Assembly (NCBI RefSeq): GCF_001976065.1
Contig: NZ_MNAH01000008.1
Location: 256,844 to 320,843 of the forward strand
Reading direction: 5' to 3'
Length of the DNA: 64,000 nucleotides
From: Pseudomonas putida
GTDB taxonomy: Bacteria; Pseudomonadota; Gammaproteobacteria; Pseudomonadales; Pseudomonadaceae
Below the pieces are notes generated by a model. It was not told the DNA's origin, made no database searches, and was given only the letters and a program-made list of their open reading frames with translations. Below, piece after piece: positions 27,558 to 37,500 of the stretch (positions are counted from its first letter, which is position 1; every line of letters starts with the position of its first letter). A program made the position numbers and the translations under genes.

Positions 27558-28271
27558 TTTTATCAACCTAGACGGGTATTGGATAGGGATTGGCGGCATC
27601 GCGCTGACGCCAGTGTGAGAGCCTCGGACGAGTTCGTACTGAAAGCATGAGTGCACCGGCGATGCAGTCACAAGCGGGTTAATGCTGGAAGTAGCGTCCA
27701 AAGTTTTGGACAATTGGAAGACGGGCGCTATCCAAACTAATCACTGGCAAAACGTTCTACTGTGAATTATGCAAGGCGATAATTAACCATGAAGAGCAGT
27801 TCTTGATTGCAGTTTTGGGGGCGGACTCATGCATAGGCATCAATTGTTTAATTGATCAGTGGAGTTTGTACGCACAGTTCCATGTTTGCGAACGATAAGG
27901 TGCCACTGGCACCCGATGACTTGGTAAATCCTGCCGCTATCGCCTCGGTAATCTATTCGGTCGATACATCGCAAAGCCCCGAAAAATATGCCTGGCGCCA
28001 AAGAAAACACTCTTCATCCAGGGGAGAAGAGTCTTCAGTCGGCAGCTCCGAACAGATGTAGTGGCATTGCTCGCTATCGCACCCGAGTCGGTGAAAGTCG
28101 TTTTTTTGCTCGTGACATTTGTATCAAGCGGCTCTATAAAACTGCCGAAGTTTCCGCCTTGTCCCGCTATCGGTATTTGTCCAAGAGTCTGGCTCTGGCT
28201 CTGGCTCGCCGTGACACTGTCGCGCGGTTTGCTCGCGTGTTTGTTTGATAATAATAAAAAAGGTCTTGATT
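27558..28271. promoter_or_regulatory. divergent region between maleylacetate reductase and SphA-like channel
   Basis: Some 700 bp with no recognisable gene; a few short frames lack ribosome sites. It must carry promoters for both divergent units. AT-rich stretches at 27715-27860 and 28235-28265 are candidates. Confidence 0.45.
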
Positions 28272-29165
28272 ATGAAGCAGTACTCGTTCTTGAAGTTGGC
28301 TGGGCTCACTGTTATTGCATTGAGTGGTGGCCTGACACACGCCAGTGAACAGGGCGGTTCGTCTTATCCAATGGGCGCCGAAAACTACATGGCCGGTGCG
28401 ATGCCGCCTCCGGGTGTTTATGGCCAGCTTTTCGCCAGCCATTATGAAGCTGATACGTTTCGTGGTAATCATGGTCAGAAGTTGCCAATGGACTTTGACA
28501 TACGCGTTGACTGCATCGCCCCTCGGCTGATTTGGGTTACGGAGCAGCAAATTCTCGGCGGCAACCTGGGCTTTCATATCATCGTGCCGTTGGTGGATTT
28601 GAAGGTCAGTCTCAATGGTCAATCACAGAGCAACAGCGGTTTAGGTGACATCATCTTTGCTCCAGCATTGGGCTACCACTTCAGTGAGAAGATGCATGCC
28701 GTCTTCGCCGTCGATACGATCGCGCCCACGGGCAGATACGATCGCAATGACCTTGCCAACACCGGTCGTAATTACTGGGTGTTCGAGCCTGTCGTTGCGC
28801 TGTCTTATGTAGACCCCCAAGGACTGAATGTCGATGTCAAAACCATGTACGACTTCAACCGCAAAAACGACGCCACCGATTATCTCTCCGGCCAGGAACT
28901 GCACATGGATTACGCGGTGGGGTGGGGGCTGGGTAACGGTTGGGTGGTAGGCGTCGGCGGTTATGCGCTGTGGCAGACCACCGACGACCGGCAGAATGGC
29001 CAAACCGTGGAGGATAATAAAGGTCGCAGTTTGGCCATCGGCCCTTCGATCAAATATACCAGTAAAAAAGGGTGGTTCTTGACGGCGAAATGGCAAGATG
29101 AAACTCAGGTGCGTAACCGTCCTGACGGTAACGCTTATTGGCTTAAGTTGAGCATACCTTTCTAA
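28272..29165 (+). CDS. SphA-like outer-membrane protein (MetA-pathway of phenol degradation family)
   Basis: 297 residues from the ATG at 28272 with AAGG upstream. Signal peptide KLAGLTVIALSGGLTHA, cleavage likely after THA. The mature part is rich in alternating beta strands and ends in phenylalanine (YWLKLSIPF), the outer-membrane barrel insertion signature. Blocks such as GLGDIIFAPALGYHFSEKMHAVFAVD and APTGRYDRNDLANTGRNYWVFEP are typical of the SphA / phenol-degradation meta-pathway family, thought to help aromatic substrates cross the outer membrane. Divergent from maleylacetate reductase, consistent with uptake for this pathway. Confidence 0.87.
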   Translation: MKQYSFLKLAGLTVIALSGGLTHASEQGGSSYPMGAENYMAGAMPPPGVYGQLFASHYEADTFRGNHGQKLPMDFDIRVDCIAPRLIWVTEQQILGGNLGFHIIVPLVDLKVSLNGQSQSNSGLGDIIFAPALGYHFSEKMHAVFAVDTIAPTGRYDRNDLANTGRNYWVFEPVVALSYVDPQGLNVDVKTMYDFNRKNDATDYLSGQELHMDYAVGWGLGNGWVVGVGGYALWQTTDDRQNGQTVEDNKGRSLAIGPSIKYTSKKGWFLTAKWQDETQVRNRPDGNAYWLKLSIPF

Positions 29166-29291
29166 AAGCAGGATGAGCGCATAGCGATAATCGTTTGCAG
29201 GGAAAGGTCATGCACCACAGATGGAAGCCCCGACCAGTTTCAACAAGGTGCCGGTCAAAGCGTTGAACCGGGCTGGCTGCCAGAAAAGCAA

Positions 29292-29319
29292 AACCCCGGA
29301 GGTTGGCCCTGCCGGGGTT
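29292..29319 (+). terminator. probable terminator after SphA-like gene
   Basis: AACCCCGG (29292-29299), a 12-base loop, CCGGGGTT (29312-29319), followed by TATATT. The hairpin is strong, the U-tract weak. Confidence 0.55.
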
Positions 29320-29458
29320 ATATTCTCCCTGTGTCCCTACTGGGAAGAGACCATCGCTACACATGTGAGTGTTCGAGCACCAGAAAATTTTGCCGATCCG
29401 CTCTGGCAGACCTGACGGTCTTGGCATTGCTCATGCGTGACACCGTGTCAGTCGGCTA

Positions 29459-29485
29459 GCACGGGAGCCACAATGGCTCCCGTGC
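29459..29485 (-). terminator. hairpin downstream of isochorismatase-fold gene
   Basis: A perfect 11-bp stem, GCACGGGAGCC (29459-29469) with GGCTCCCGTGC (29475-29485), loop ACAAT. No T-run on either side, so it may be a transcript-end stabiliser rather than a true terminator. Confidence 0.5.
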
Positions 29486-29513
29486 CTGGTTGGGAAGTTG
29501 GATCTGCCCACAG

Positions 29514-30305
29514 TCAGTGCCCTTCCAGCTTTTTCACTACATCGTCAGTAGTCATTAGACCGTTGGCGATGTAACGGAAGTTGACAAGTGCGCTACCGTA
29601 TCCGTCACCGTCAGGAAGCTTCGGGCCGGCGACGGCGTCACGTACGACGACCACCTCGAAACCGCGCTCCAGAAATTCGCGAAGGTGCGATTCCACGCAC
29701 AGGTTGGAGGCCATGCCGGCAAGGATGATCTTGTCGATCCGTTGCTTACGCAACTGTAGCATCAGGTCGTTGCTTTGGGGGCCATACAACTTGTGCGGTG
29801 ATGCGACGATGGTCTTGTCGTCCTCGATAAAGGGCTTGAACTCCGGCATGAAGTCGGCACCCGAATTACGGAATCCATCCAGCGTCAAGGCGCCCTTGCG
29901 ATCGAACATACCCAGCTTGTGCTGAACGGTTTCCGCGGGCGCCTCGAACTCCCATTTATGATCGTGGGGATAGTAGTAGTGCGGCGAGATGGCTATGGTT
30001 GATCCGGCCTTCTTGAATGCCGCGAAAAGCCGGCTCAGATTCGGGACCATATTTTGCTCGGTAACGCTCTGGCCGAAGATCGCCCAGCCTGCACCCTTCG
30101 GGCTCATGAAGTCGATCTGCGGGTCAATCACGACCAGGGCGGTTCGACTTGAATCCCATTGAAAGGTGGAGGCCGGAAGCGCGGGCTTCGCCGGGTCGGC
30201 ATACGGGTTCTCCGCGGCGAAGCTGATGCCGGGCGCCATCAGGATGGCTCCCAGCAAGGTAGCGCAGGAGAATATTCTTTTGGGATGATATCTGTTGAAG
30301 GTCAT
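29514..30305 (-). CDS. exported isochorismatase-like cysteine hydrolase
   Basis: 263 residues from the ATG at 30305, which has GAGG eight bases upstream. Signal peptide includes FSCATLLGAILMAPGISFA. The cysteine-hydrolase triad is visible: aspartate in ALVVIDPQIDFM, lysine in SPHKLYGP, and nucleophilic cysteine in AGMASNLCVESHLREF. The family comprises isochorismatases, nicotinamidases and N-carbamoyl or maleamate amidohydrolases. A secreted version is less usual. Divergent from the GlxA regulator at 30463, which probably controls it. Confidence 0.85.
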   Translation of the reverse strand: MTFNRYHPKRIFSCATLLGAILMAPGISFAAENPYADPAKPALPASTFQWDSSRTALVVIDPQIDFMSPKGAGWAIFGQSVTEQNMVPNLSRLFAAFKKAGSTIAISPHYYYPHDHKWEFEAPAETVQHKLGMFDRKGALTLDGFRNSGADFMPEFKPFIEDDKTIVASPHKLYGPQSNDLMLQLRKQRIDKIILAGMASNLCVESHLREFLERGFEVVVVRDAVAGPKLPDGDGYGSALVNFRYIANGLMTTDDVVKKLEGH

Positions 30306-30462
30306 TTGCACGTCCTCGAAGTGGGGGTGCAGTTACGGTACTGCGAGAAGACAGAACGAAATGGACATTTATCCTTGGATTCCGGCCAACAGGCGCAGCC
30401 ACCTTGCGTGAGGCAGGCGTGCTAAGTGCCTCCGTTGACCGTCCATACAGGAAGGGCGTCTA

Positions 30463-31476
30463 ATGAGCAGCCAGACTCTGGGCGTTCCGGTCATGCAGCG
30501 TCACATCTGTTTCCTGGTCTACTCGGGCTTCGTATTGCTGGATCTGAGCGGCCCGCTCGAAGCCTTCTCCAACGCCAATCGTACGCGCTCTTCGAGCTAT
30601 CGATTCACAGTCGCCTCGCTACAAGGCGGATTGATCTACACCTCGAGCGGACTGCAAGTCGCGACCGAAGCATTGGAGGTTGTCGACCGCCTCGACACGC
30701 TCATCATTGTCGGCGCGCCAACCGCGCCGATCGATGACAGGATGCCGCCGACGGCGGCTGCGATACGGCACATGTCCCCACGCTCTCGTCGAATTGCCAG
30801 CGTCTGTACTGGTGCCTTCCTGCTCGCCGAGAGCGGGCTGCTCGACGGTCGTGTCGCGACCACGCATTGGAACTACGCGCCGCAATTACAAGCACGGTAT
30901 CCGTCGCTGCGCGTGGACGGAGATCGAATCTGGACCGAAGATGGGAATGTCTGGACGTCGGCCGGTATGTCGGCTGGCATCGACATGGCCCTGGCCATGA
31001 TCGAGCAGGACTTGGGCAAGGAGTTAGCGCGCTCCGTCGCGCGCATGTTGGTTGTCTACTATCGGCGGCCAGGTGGTCAGTATCAGTTCTCTTCGCTGCT
31101 GGATTTCGACCCTGGCTCAGATCGCATTCGCGCAGTGCTGAGCTATGTGCGCGATCATCTAAGAGATGATCTGTCAGTTGAACGCTTGGCAGACGTCGCA
31201 CATATGAGCGTACGACAGTTTGGCCGCGTATTCGCGGCAGCTATCGGGGTGACGCCGGCGAAAGCTGTCGAGCGCCTGCGCATCGAGTCAGCGCGGCCGC
31301 TGGTTGAGGATGGGAACCAAACTTTCGAGGAGATCGCCAGGGGCTATGGATTCGGCGATGCCGATCACATGCTTCGCTGCTTCGTGCGAGTCGTTGGGCG
31401 GACGCCACAAGAACTGCGCCGCAGCGCTCGCCAGGCCAAAGGCGATGGCCGGTCCGGGAGAAAGGTGGATCAATAG
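30463..31476 (+). CDS. GlxA-family transcriptional regulator (second copy)
   Basis: 337 residues; GGAAGG precedes the ATG. N-terminal DJ-1/PfpI domain (residues about 10-190; SVCTGAFLLAESGLLDGR around the nucleophile site) and C-terminal AraC DNA-binding domain (LADVAHMSVRQFGRVFAAA and IARGYGFGDADHMLRCFVR). Same architecture as 10023-11099, with shared phrases such as VWTSAG.SAGID and RRPGGQ. Divergent from the isochorismatase-fold gene and 292 bp upstream of the NDH-like gene copy 2. Confidence 0.88.
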   Translation: MSSQTLGVPVMQRHICFLVYSGFVLLDLSGPLEAFSNANRTRSSSYRFTVASLQGGLIYTSSGLQVATEALEVVDRLDTLIIVGAPTAPIDDRMPPTAAAIRHMSPRSRRIASVCTGAFLLAESGLLDGRVATTHWNYAPQLQARYPSLRVDGDRIWTEDGNVWTSAGMSAGIDMALAMIEQDLGKELARSVARMLVVYYRRPGGQYQFSSLLDFDPGSDRIRAVLSYVRDHLRDDLSVERLADVAHMSVRQFGRVFAAAIGVTPAKAVERLRIESARPLVEDGNQTFEEIARGYGFGDADHMLRCFVRVVGRTPQELRRSARQAKGDGRSGRKVDQ

Positions 31477-31768
31477 TATCTTTGGTCCAGTTAGCGTTAA
31501 AGGCCAATCCGCCCGGCTGAGCATCGATGCTCGTTGCGCCTGTTGTTACTACAAGACTCCAGCCATGGATACCTTCGTATAAATCCCCTCTACTGACGTT
31601 TTACTTTGCTAAACCGATGTAGAAGTGCGCCTGGAAGCATGCGCCCATAAGATCAGCTCACAGCGGATGACTCACAGGATACCTCCTAATTGGGGTGCCC
31701 AGAGATCGTCCCGCCCAACTTGAAGAGTAAGTTCAAGTTCATTGATCACTTCTTCTCGGGAACACATC

Positions 31769-32971
31769 ATGAAACAACAAATTCTGGTAATTGGCGCGGG
31801 GTTCGGTGGCTTATGGAGCGCATTGAGCGCCGCCCGCCTGCTGGACATGCACAAACGCAATGACGTGGGAATCACCCTGCTGGCGCCCCAGGCGGAATTG
31901 CGCATACGCCCCCGTTTCTACGAAACCGATGTGCACAAAATGTTTGCCCCCCTGGGCGGGTTGTTCGACTCAGTGGGGGTGCGCTTTGTCAAAGGTGCGG
32001 CTGAGCGCATCGACGAACAGGCAAGGACCGTTGCCTACCGCGATGAGACTGGCCGTCAAGGCGCGTTGGGCTACGACCGCCTGGTGATTGCGGCCGGCAG
32101 TGAGTTGGCCCGCCCTAAGGTTCAGGGGCTTGAGGCCTATACCTTCGACGTTGACCAGATCGAGGCGGCCGTGCGCCTTGAGAATCACCTGAAATCTCTC
32201 AAGAATCGGCCCGAGAGCGTTGCCCGCAATACCGTGGTGGTCGTGGGCGGCGGTTTTACCGGTATTGAGACCGGCACTGAAATGCCGGCACGCCTGCGTG
32301 CCGTGCTCGGAAATGAGCAGGACATCCGCGTGATCATTATCGACCGTGGACCTGAGATCGGCGCGTCCATGGGAGACGGGATTAGCCCGTCGATCATCGA
32401 GGCCTCCGAACACCTGGGTATCGAATGGGTGCTCAACACCAGTGTGACAGCGGTGGACGCCAATGGCGTAACCCTAGCCGACGGTCGCCATATCGAAAGT
32501 CAAACAGTGATCTGGACCGTCGGCTTCCGCGCCAGCCCGCTGACCGAACAGATGTCCAGCGTGCGCGATGTCCAGGGTCGCTTGCACGTCGATGAGAACC
32601 TGAAGGTGTTAGGCCAGGAGCATGTCTACGCTGCCGGGGATGTCGCCTATGCCGCCACCGACGACCTCGGCAACTTCGCAGCCATGTCCTGCCAGCATGC
32701 GATTTCTCTAGGCCGTCACGCCGGGAATAATGTCGCTGCGGACCTGCTAGGTGTCGCGCCCACCCCCTACCGTCAGCCCAAGTACGTGACCTGCCTCGAT
32801 CTGGGCACTTGGGGCGCGGTGTTTACTGAAGGCTGGGATCGCCAGCTCAAGCTGGTCAAGGAACCGGCCAAGGAGCTCAAGACGCAGATCAACACCCAGT
32901 GGATCTACCCGCCGGCAGCTGATCGGGCCACCGCCCTGGCAGCAGCCGACCCGACGATTCCCGTGGCCTGA
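31769..32971 (+). CDS. NDH-2-like FAD/NAD(P)-dependent oxidoreductase (copy 2)
   Basis: 400 residues from the ATG at 31769. Motifs: VIGAGFGGLWSALSAAR for FAD, VVVGGGFTGIETG for NAD(P)H, and LGQEHVYAAGDVAYAATDD. Close paralogue of 8689-9891 over the whole length, including FYE-DVHKMFAPL and QPKYVTC-DLG-WGAVFTEGWD. Probably oxidises NAD(P)H at the membrane with a quinone or other acceptor. Each copy lies beside a GlxA regulator and an exported hydrolase, so a module seems to have duplicated or been acquired twice. Confidence 0.86.
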   Translation: MKQQILVIGAGFGGLWSALSAARLLDMHKRNDVGITLLAPQAELRIRPRFYETDVHKMFAPLGGLFDSVGVRFVKGAAERIDEQARTVAYRDETGRQGALGYDRLVIAAGSELARPKVQGLEAYTFDVDQIEAAVRLENHLKSLKNRPESVARNTVVVVGGGFTGIETGTEMPARLRAVLGNEQDIRVIIIDRGPEIGASMGDGISPSIIEASEHLGIEWVLNTSVTAVDANGVTLADGRHIESQTVIWTVGFRASPLTEQMSSVRDVQGRLHVDENLKVLGQEHVYAAGDVAYAATDDLGNFAAMSCQHAISLGRHAGNNVAADLLGVAPTPYRQPKYVTCLDLGTWGAVFTEGWDRQLKLVKEPAKELKTQINTQWIYPPAADRATALAAADPTIPVA

Positions 32972-33074
32972 AGACCTCCGCCTGAACGTGGCGTTCATGC
33001 CAACACCGCGGGCGCCGTCGGGCAGAGAGTGGCTGTCCCCCCAGATTTTTGATCCAAGCAATTGGAGAGCGACC

Positions 33075-34064
33075 ATGACAATGCAACTGAACTATTCCTC
33101 CTCAAAGGATGGTACCCATCAGAAAAGTAACGGTCAGCAGGGATCAAACATGAGTTTGCCCAATACCTCACAACCCGATGGATCGCAGCCCGAGGAGCTG
33201 GTGCCTTCGCGCTATGCGCTACGGGTCGGCGAGATAGACGTACTGGTGGTCAGCGATGGGGTGCTACCTCTGCCGACCGAGACAATGTCCACCAACGCCG
33301 ACCCAGCCGCCCGCGCGGCTTGGTTCAAAGACATGTTCTTGGGGCCGGACGCGTTCGATTGGGCGCTGAACGTACTTGTGGTGCGTAGCGGCGAGCAGAC
33401 CATACTCGTCGACGCTGGAGTGGGAGGGCAGTTCCCCGGCTTTCCGCGAGCCGGACAGCTCCCCAAAAGACTTAAGGCTGCCGGTATCGATCTTGCGTCC
33501 GTGACCGACGTGGTGATTACCCACATGCACATGGACCATATTGGCGGGCTGCTCGCCGACGAGATGAAAAGCCGGCTGCGCCCAGACCTTCGTATCCACG
33601 TTTCGGCCACCGAGGTCGCGTTCTGGGAGTCACCCGATTTCTCCCTCACCTCCATGCCCTCGCCGGTGCCGGACGTCCTACGGGCAACCGCCGATCAGTT
33701 CATGAGCGAATACCGCAGCAGGGTTCGGACATTCGACGATGAGCATGAGGTGGCACCGGGCGTGGTCGTCAAGCGCACCGGGGGCCACACCCCAGGGCAC
33801 AGCGTGGTTTATGTGACGTCCGGCGGCGAGCGGTTGACATTCGCAGGCGACGCCCTGTTCCCGGTCGCTTTCGAGCACCCCGACTGGCAAAACGGCTTTG
33901 AACATGACCCTGAGGAGTCGTTTCGCGTTCGTGTACGCCTGTTACAAGAGGCGGCTGCCAGCGGAGAGCTGTTCGTAGCTACTCACCTGCCGTTCCCCTC
34001 CATTGGCCGGGTGGCACTCGACGGTGATGCCTTTCGCTGGGTAGCGGGCTTCTGGGACTACTGA
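33075..34064 (+). CDS. metallo-beta-lactamase-fold hydrolase
   Basis: 329 residues from the ATG at 33075 (GGAGAG upstream; the frame is open for 29 codons before it). The metal-binding signature is THMHMDHIGG, with further ligands in GGHTPGHSVVY, the FAGDALFP aspartate and ATHLPFPSIG. This matches lactonase/quorum-quenching-like or arylsulphatase-like MBL enzymes, substrate unknown. The first ~45 residues are low-complexity and polar and have no signal peptide. 104 bp after the NDH-like gene and co-directional, so possibly one transcript. Confidence 0.85.
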   Translation: MTMQLNYSSSKDGTHQKSNGQQGSNMSLPNTSQPDGSQPEELVPSRYALRVGEIDVLVVSDGVLPLPTETMSTNADPAARAAWFKDMFLGPDAFDWALNVLVVRSGEQTILVDAGVGGQFPGFPRAGQLPKRLKAAGIDLASVTDVVITHMHMDHIGGLLADEMKSRLRPDLRIHVSATEVAFWESPDFSLTSMPSPVPDVLRATADQFMSEYRSRVRTFDDEHEVAPGVVVKRTGGHTPGHSVVYVTSGGERLTFAGDALFPVAFEHPDWQNGFEHDPEESFRVRVRLLQEAAASGELFVATHLPFPSIGRVALDGDAFRWVAGFWDY

Positions 34065-34561
34065 TCGCTTGTTGGGTTTGAGCCTGCGTCCATGCAGCGC
34101 GAAACCGCCTTGGGAGCAGCATCGCCAGGCCCCGAACACTTTCAGGCCTGTGGGGGACTGTGTGCAACCCCGATCCATTTGTTGACGGTCGGGGCTTGCC
34201 ACTGTTCCAGCGCATCGATCAGCGCAGACGGATCAGTTTGAAAATTCAGCATCTCGCTGTGGTCGGTTTTCATGAACCCCAGTCACAGCATGTTTGAGCA
34301 GGCCGTGAACCGGCTCGAAAAAGCCGTCGGTGTTCAGGCAGGCTACACCTTTATGGTGTTCAACCAATTGGGTCAACGTCGCCACTTCAAACCTGATCCA
34401 CAGGTGCTTTTGGTCGCAGAGGTGTAAAATAGAATTATCGTTTACTGCTGCAGCCTCGATGTTGCGCAAACGTCGGGTTGAATGGTTGAGAGCATTCTGT
34501 CGGGTTTTGGCGGACGAATGAGCCATCCTCTTGGCGCTGCGCCGGGCAGCAGACTACAGCA
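34065..34561. other. 500-bp intergenic region with small uncertain frames
   Basis: Contains a 51-codon plus-strand frame at 34272-34427 (MNPSHSMFEQAVNRLEKAVG...) and overlapping minus-strand frames. I recognise none of them and see no ribosome site. Probably non-coding or a gene remnant upstream of the giant kinase. Confidence 0.4.
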
Positions 34562-37500
34562 GTGTGTACACGATTGACCCTTCACCAGGTTTCGGCACCA
34601 ATGGTTAACAACCTAAGCCTTCAAATCTTGTGGGAAGATGGCGAGCGTGCCTTCTGTCGAGGCCGGCACCCGGGCAACGGCGGCGCCGACAGTATTCTAA
34701 TTGTGCGACCCGCCACAGACTTCCCAACGTCCGCCAGTCTCGATCGCCTCGATCACGAATACAGACTGAAGGATGAACTCGATAGCGCGTGGGCGGTGCG
34801 GCCGCTAGAACTTCTGCACGAAGGCGGCCAGACGCTATTAATGCTTGAGGATCCGGGCGGTGAGCCGCTCGAACTGATGCTCTCCGCGCCAATGGAAGTG
34901 GACAGGGTCTTGAGTTTCGCAGTTGGCATCGCGGCGGCGCTGGGCCAACTCCATCAGCGCGGCCTCGTCCATAAGGACCTCAAGCCCGCACATATCCTCG
35001 TCAACTGCAAGGATGGGCGGCCGCGGATCACCGGCTTTGGCATTGCCTCGCAGCTGCCACGCGAGCACCAAGCACCCGAATCACCCGAAACCATTGCCGG
35101 CACGTTCGCCTACATGGCGCCGGAACAAACCGGTCGGATGAATCGCTCCATCGATTCGCGCAGCGACCTCTATTCGCTTGGCGTCGTACTCTACCAAATG
35201 CTCACCAGCGCGCTGCCGTTTTCGGCGGTCGACCCGATGGAGTGGGTGCATTGCCACATCGCCCGTAAACCGGTGCCACCCTGCGAGCGGTTGGCGCAAA
35301 TACCCGCGCCGCTCTCTCATATAGTCATGAAGCTGCTCGCCAAGACGGCCGAGGAGCGCTACCAGACTGCAGGCGGTGTCGAGCAGGATCTGCAACGCTG
35401 CCTCACCAGTTGGCAGTGTGATCGCAGGATCGACGAGTTCGCGCTAGGTGAGCACGATATCCCCGATCGCCTGGTGATCCCCGAGAGGCTTTACGGCAGG
35501 GAACGTGAGGTCGATACATTGCTCGCGACCTTTGATCGTGTGGTGACCAACGGTTCACCGGAACTGGTGCTTGTGTCAGGCTATTCTGGGATCGGAAAAA
35601 CTTCCGTCGTCAATGAGTTGCACAAGGTGCTTGTGCCACCGCGGGGGCTTTTTGCATCCGGCAAGTTCGACCAGTACAAGCGAGACATTCCCTATTCAAC
35701 CCTGGTGCAGGCTTTCCAAAGCCTGGTGCGGCCGCTGCTTGGCAAGCGCGATACCGAACTTGCGAGCTGGCGCGTTGCGTTACAAAAGGCCTTGGAGCCC
35801 AATGCCCGGCTCATGACTGATCTCATCCCTGAACTGAAACTCATCATGGGTGACCAGTCTGCGGTGCCAGAGCTTGAGCCACAACAGGCACAAAGTCGCT
35901 TTCAGCTCGTGCTTCGCCGATTCATCGGTGTTTTCGCCAGGCGTGAACATCCGCTGGCTCTGTTCCTCGATGATCTTCAGTGGCTCGACACGGCGACGCT
36001 CGACTTGCTGGAGGATCTGTTGACACGCTCGGACTTGAAGCACCTGATGGTGATCGGTGCTTATCGAGACAATGAGGTTAATCGCGCTCATCCATTGATG
36101 CGCAAGCTGCAAGCCATCAAGGATGCTGGCGGCAAGGTAGAGGAAATCGCGCTGGCACGGCTTGCCCGTGACCACCTTGGGCAGCTGATTGCCGATGCGG
36201 TTTGCTGCGAAACGGCGCGGATCCAGCCGCTCGCAGAGTTGGTGCATGAGAAGACCGCCGGCAATCCGTTCTTCGTGATTCAGTTTCTCTATTCGCTTGC
36301 CGAAGAGGGCATGTTCCACTTCGATCATGACAATATGGGCTGGTCCTGGGATCTGGATCGCATTCGCGCCAAGGGCTACACCGACAATGTCGTGGATCTG
36401 ATGGTGAGCAAGCTGAGCCGCCTGCGAGTCGAAACACAGCTCGCATTGCAGCAATTCGCCTGCCTCGGCAACATCGCCGAGACCACGATATTGTCAACCG
36501 TTCTCGCGACCTCGCAGCAGCAGGTTCATAAGGTTCTTTGGGAGGCTGTCCGTCAGGAACTGGTCGAGCGTCAGGAGGGCGCCTACAAGTTTGTTCATGA
36601 CCGTATCCAGGAAGCCGCTTATTCGTTGATCCCGCACGCAATGCGGGCTGAGGTCCACCTGCGGATCGGACGCCTGCTCGTTGCGCAAACTCCCATCGAG
36701 AAACGGGAGGAGGCGATCTTCGAGATCGTCAACCAACTCAACCGCGGGGCTGCGCTGATCACGCAGCAAGAGGAGCGCAACCAACTCGCCGAGCTCAACC
36801 TGATTGCAGGAAAGCGTGCCAAGGGGTCCACCGCCTATGCCTCGGCGCTCACCTATCTTAATTTTGGCATGGCACTATTGGAGCCGGATAGCTGGGACCT
36901 CCAGCACGAAATAATCTTTGCACTGGAGCTGAACCGAGCCGAATGCGAATTTCTGACCGGCGAGTTGTCGGTCGCAGACGAGCGCTTGGCGGCACTGTCA
37001 AATCACGCCACCACATCGGTTGAACAAGCCGTTATCGCGTGCTTGCACATGGATGTCTGCCTGGTCCTCGATCAGAGCAGCCGTGCCATCAGCGTCGGCC
37101 TCGATTGCCTGCGGCATTTCGGTATCCACTGGACACCCCATCCAGAAGATACAGAGGTGCGAGGCGAATACGAGCGTATCTGGTCGGCACTCGGGAACCG
37201 GACGATCGAAGCGCTCATCGATTTGCCGCTGATGGAGGATCCGGCGTCTCTGGCAACCGTCGATGTCCTGATGAAGCTCTGGACGCCAGCCTTGTATACC
37301 GACGAGAACCTGGCTTCCTTGACGATCTGCAAAGCGGTGAGTCTGAGCCTTGAGCGCGGTAACTGCGATGCATCGTGTTTCGCCTATGCCATCCTGATCA
37401 GAATTGCAGGACCGCATTTTGGCGACTACAAGGCTGGATTCCGGTTCGGTCAGCTGGGCTACGATCTCGTCGAACAGCGCGGGCTAAAACGTCTTGAGGC

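Noticed and set aside
34272..34427. 51-codon frame beginning MNPSHSMFEQAVNRLEKAVG
   Set aside because: Reads like protein but has no ribosome site and no known family; too short to support alone.
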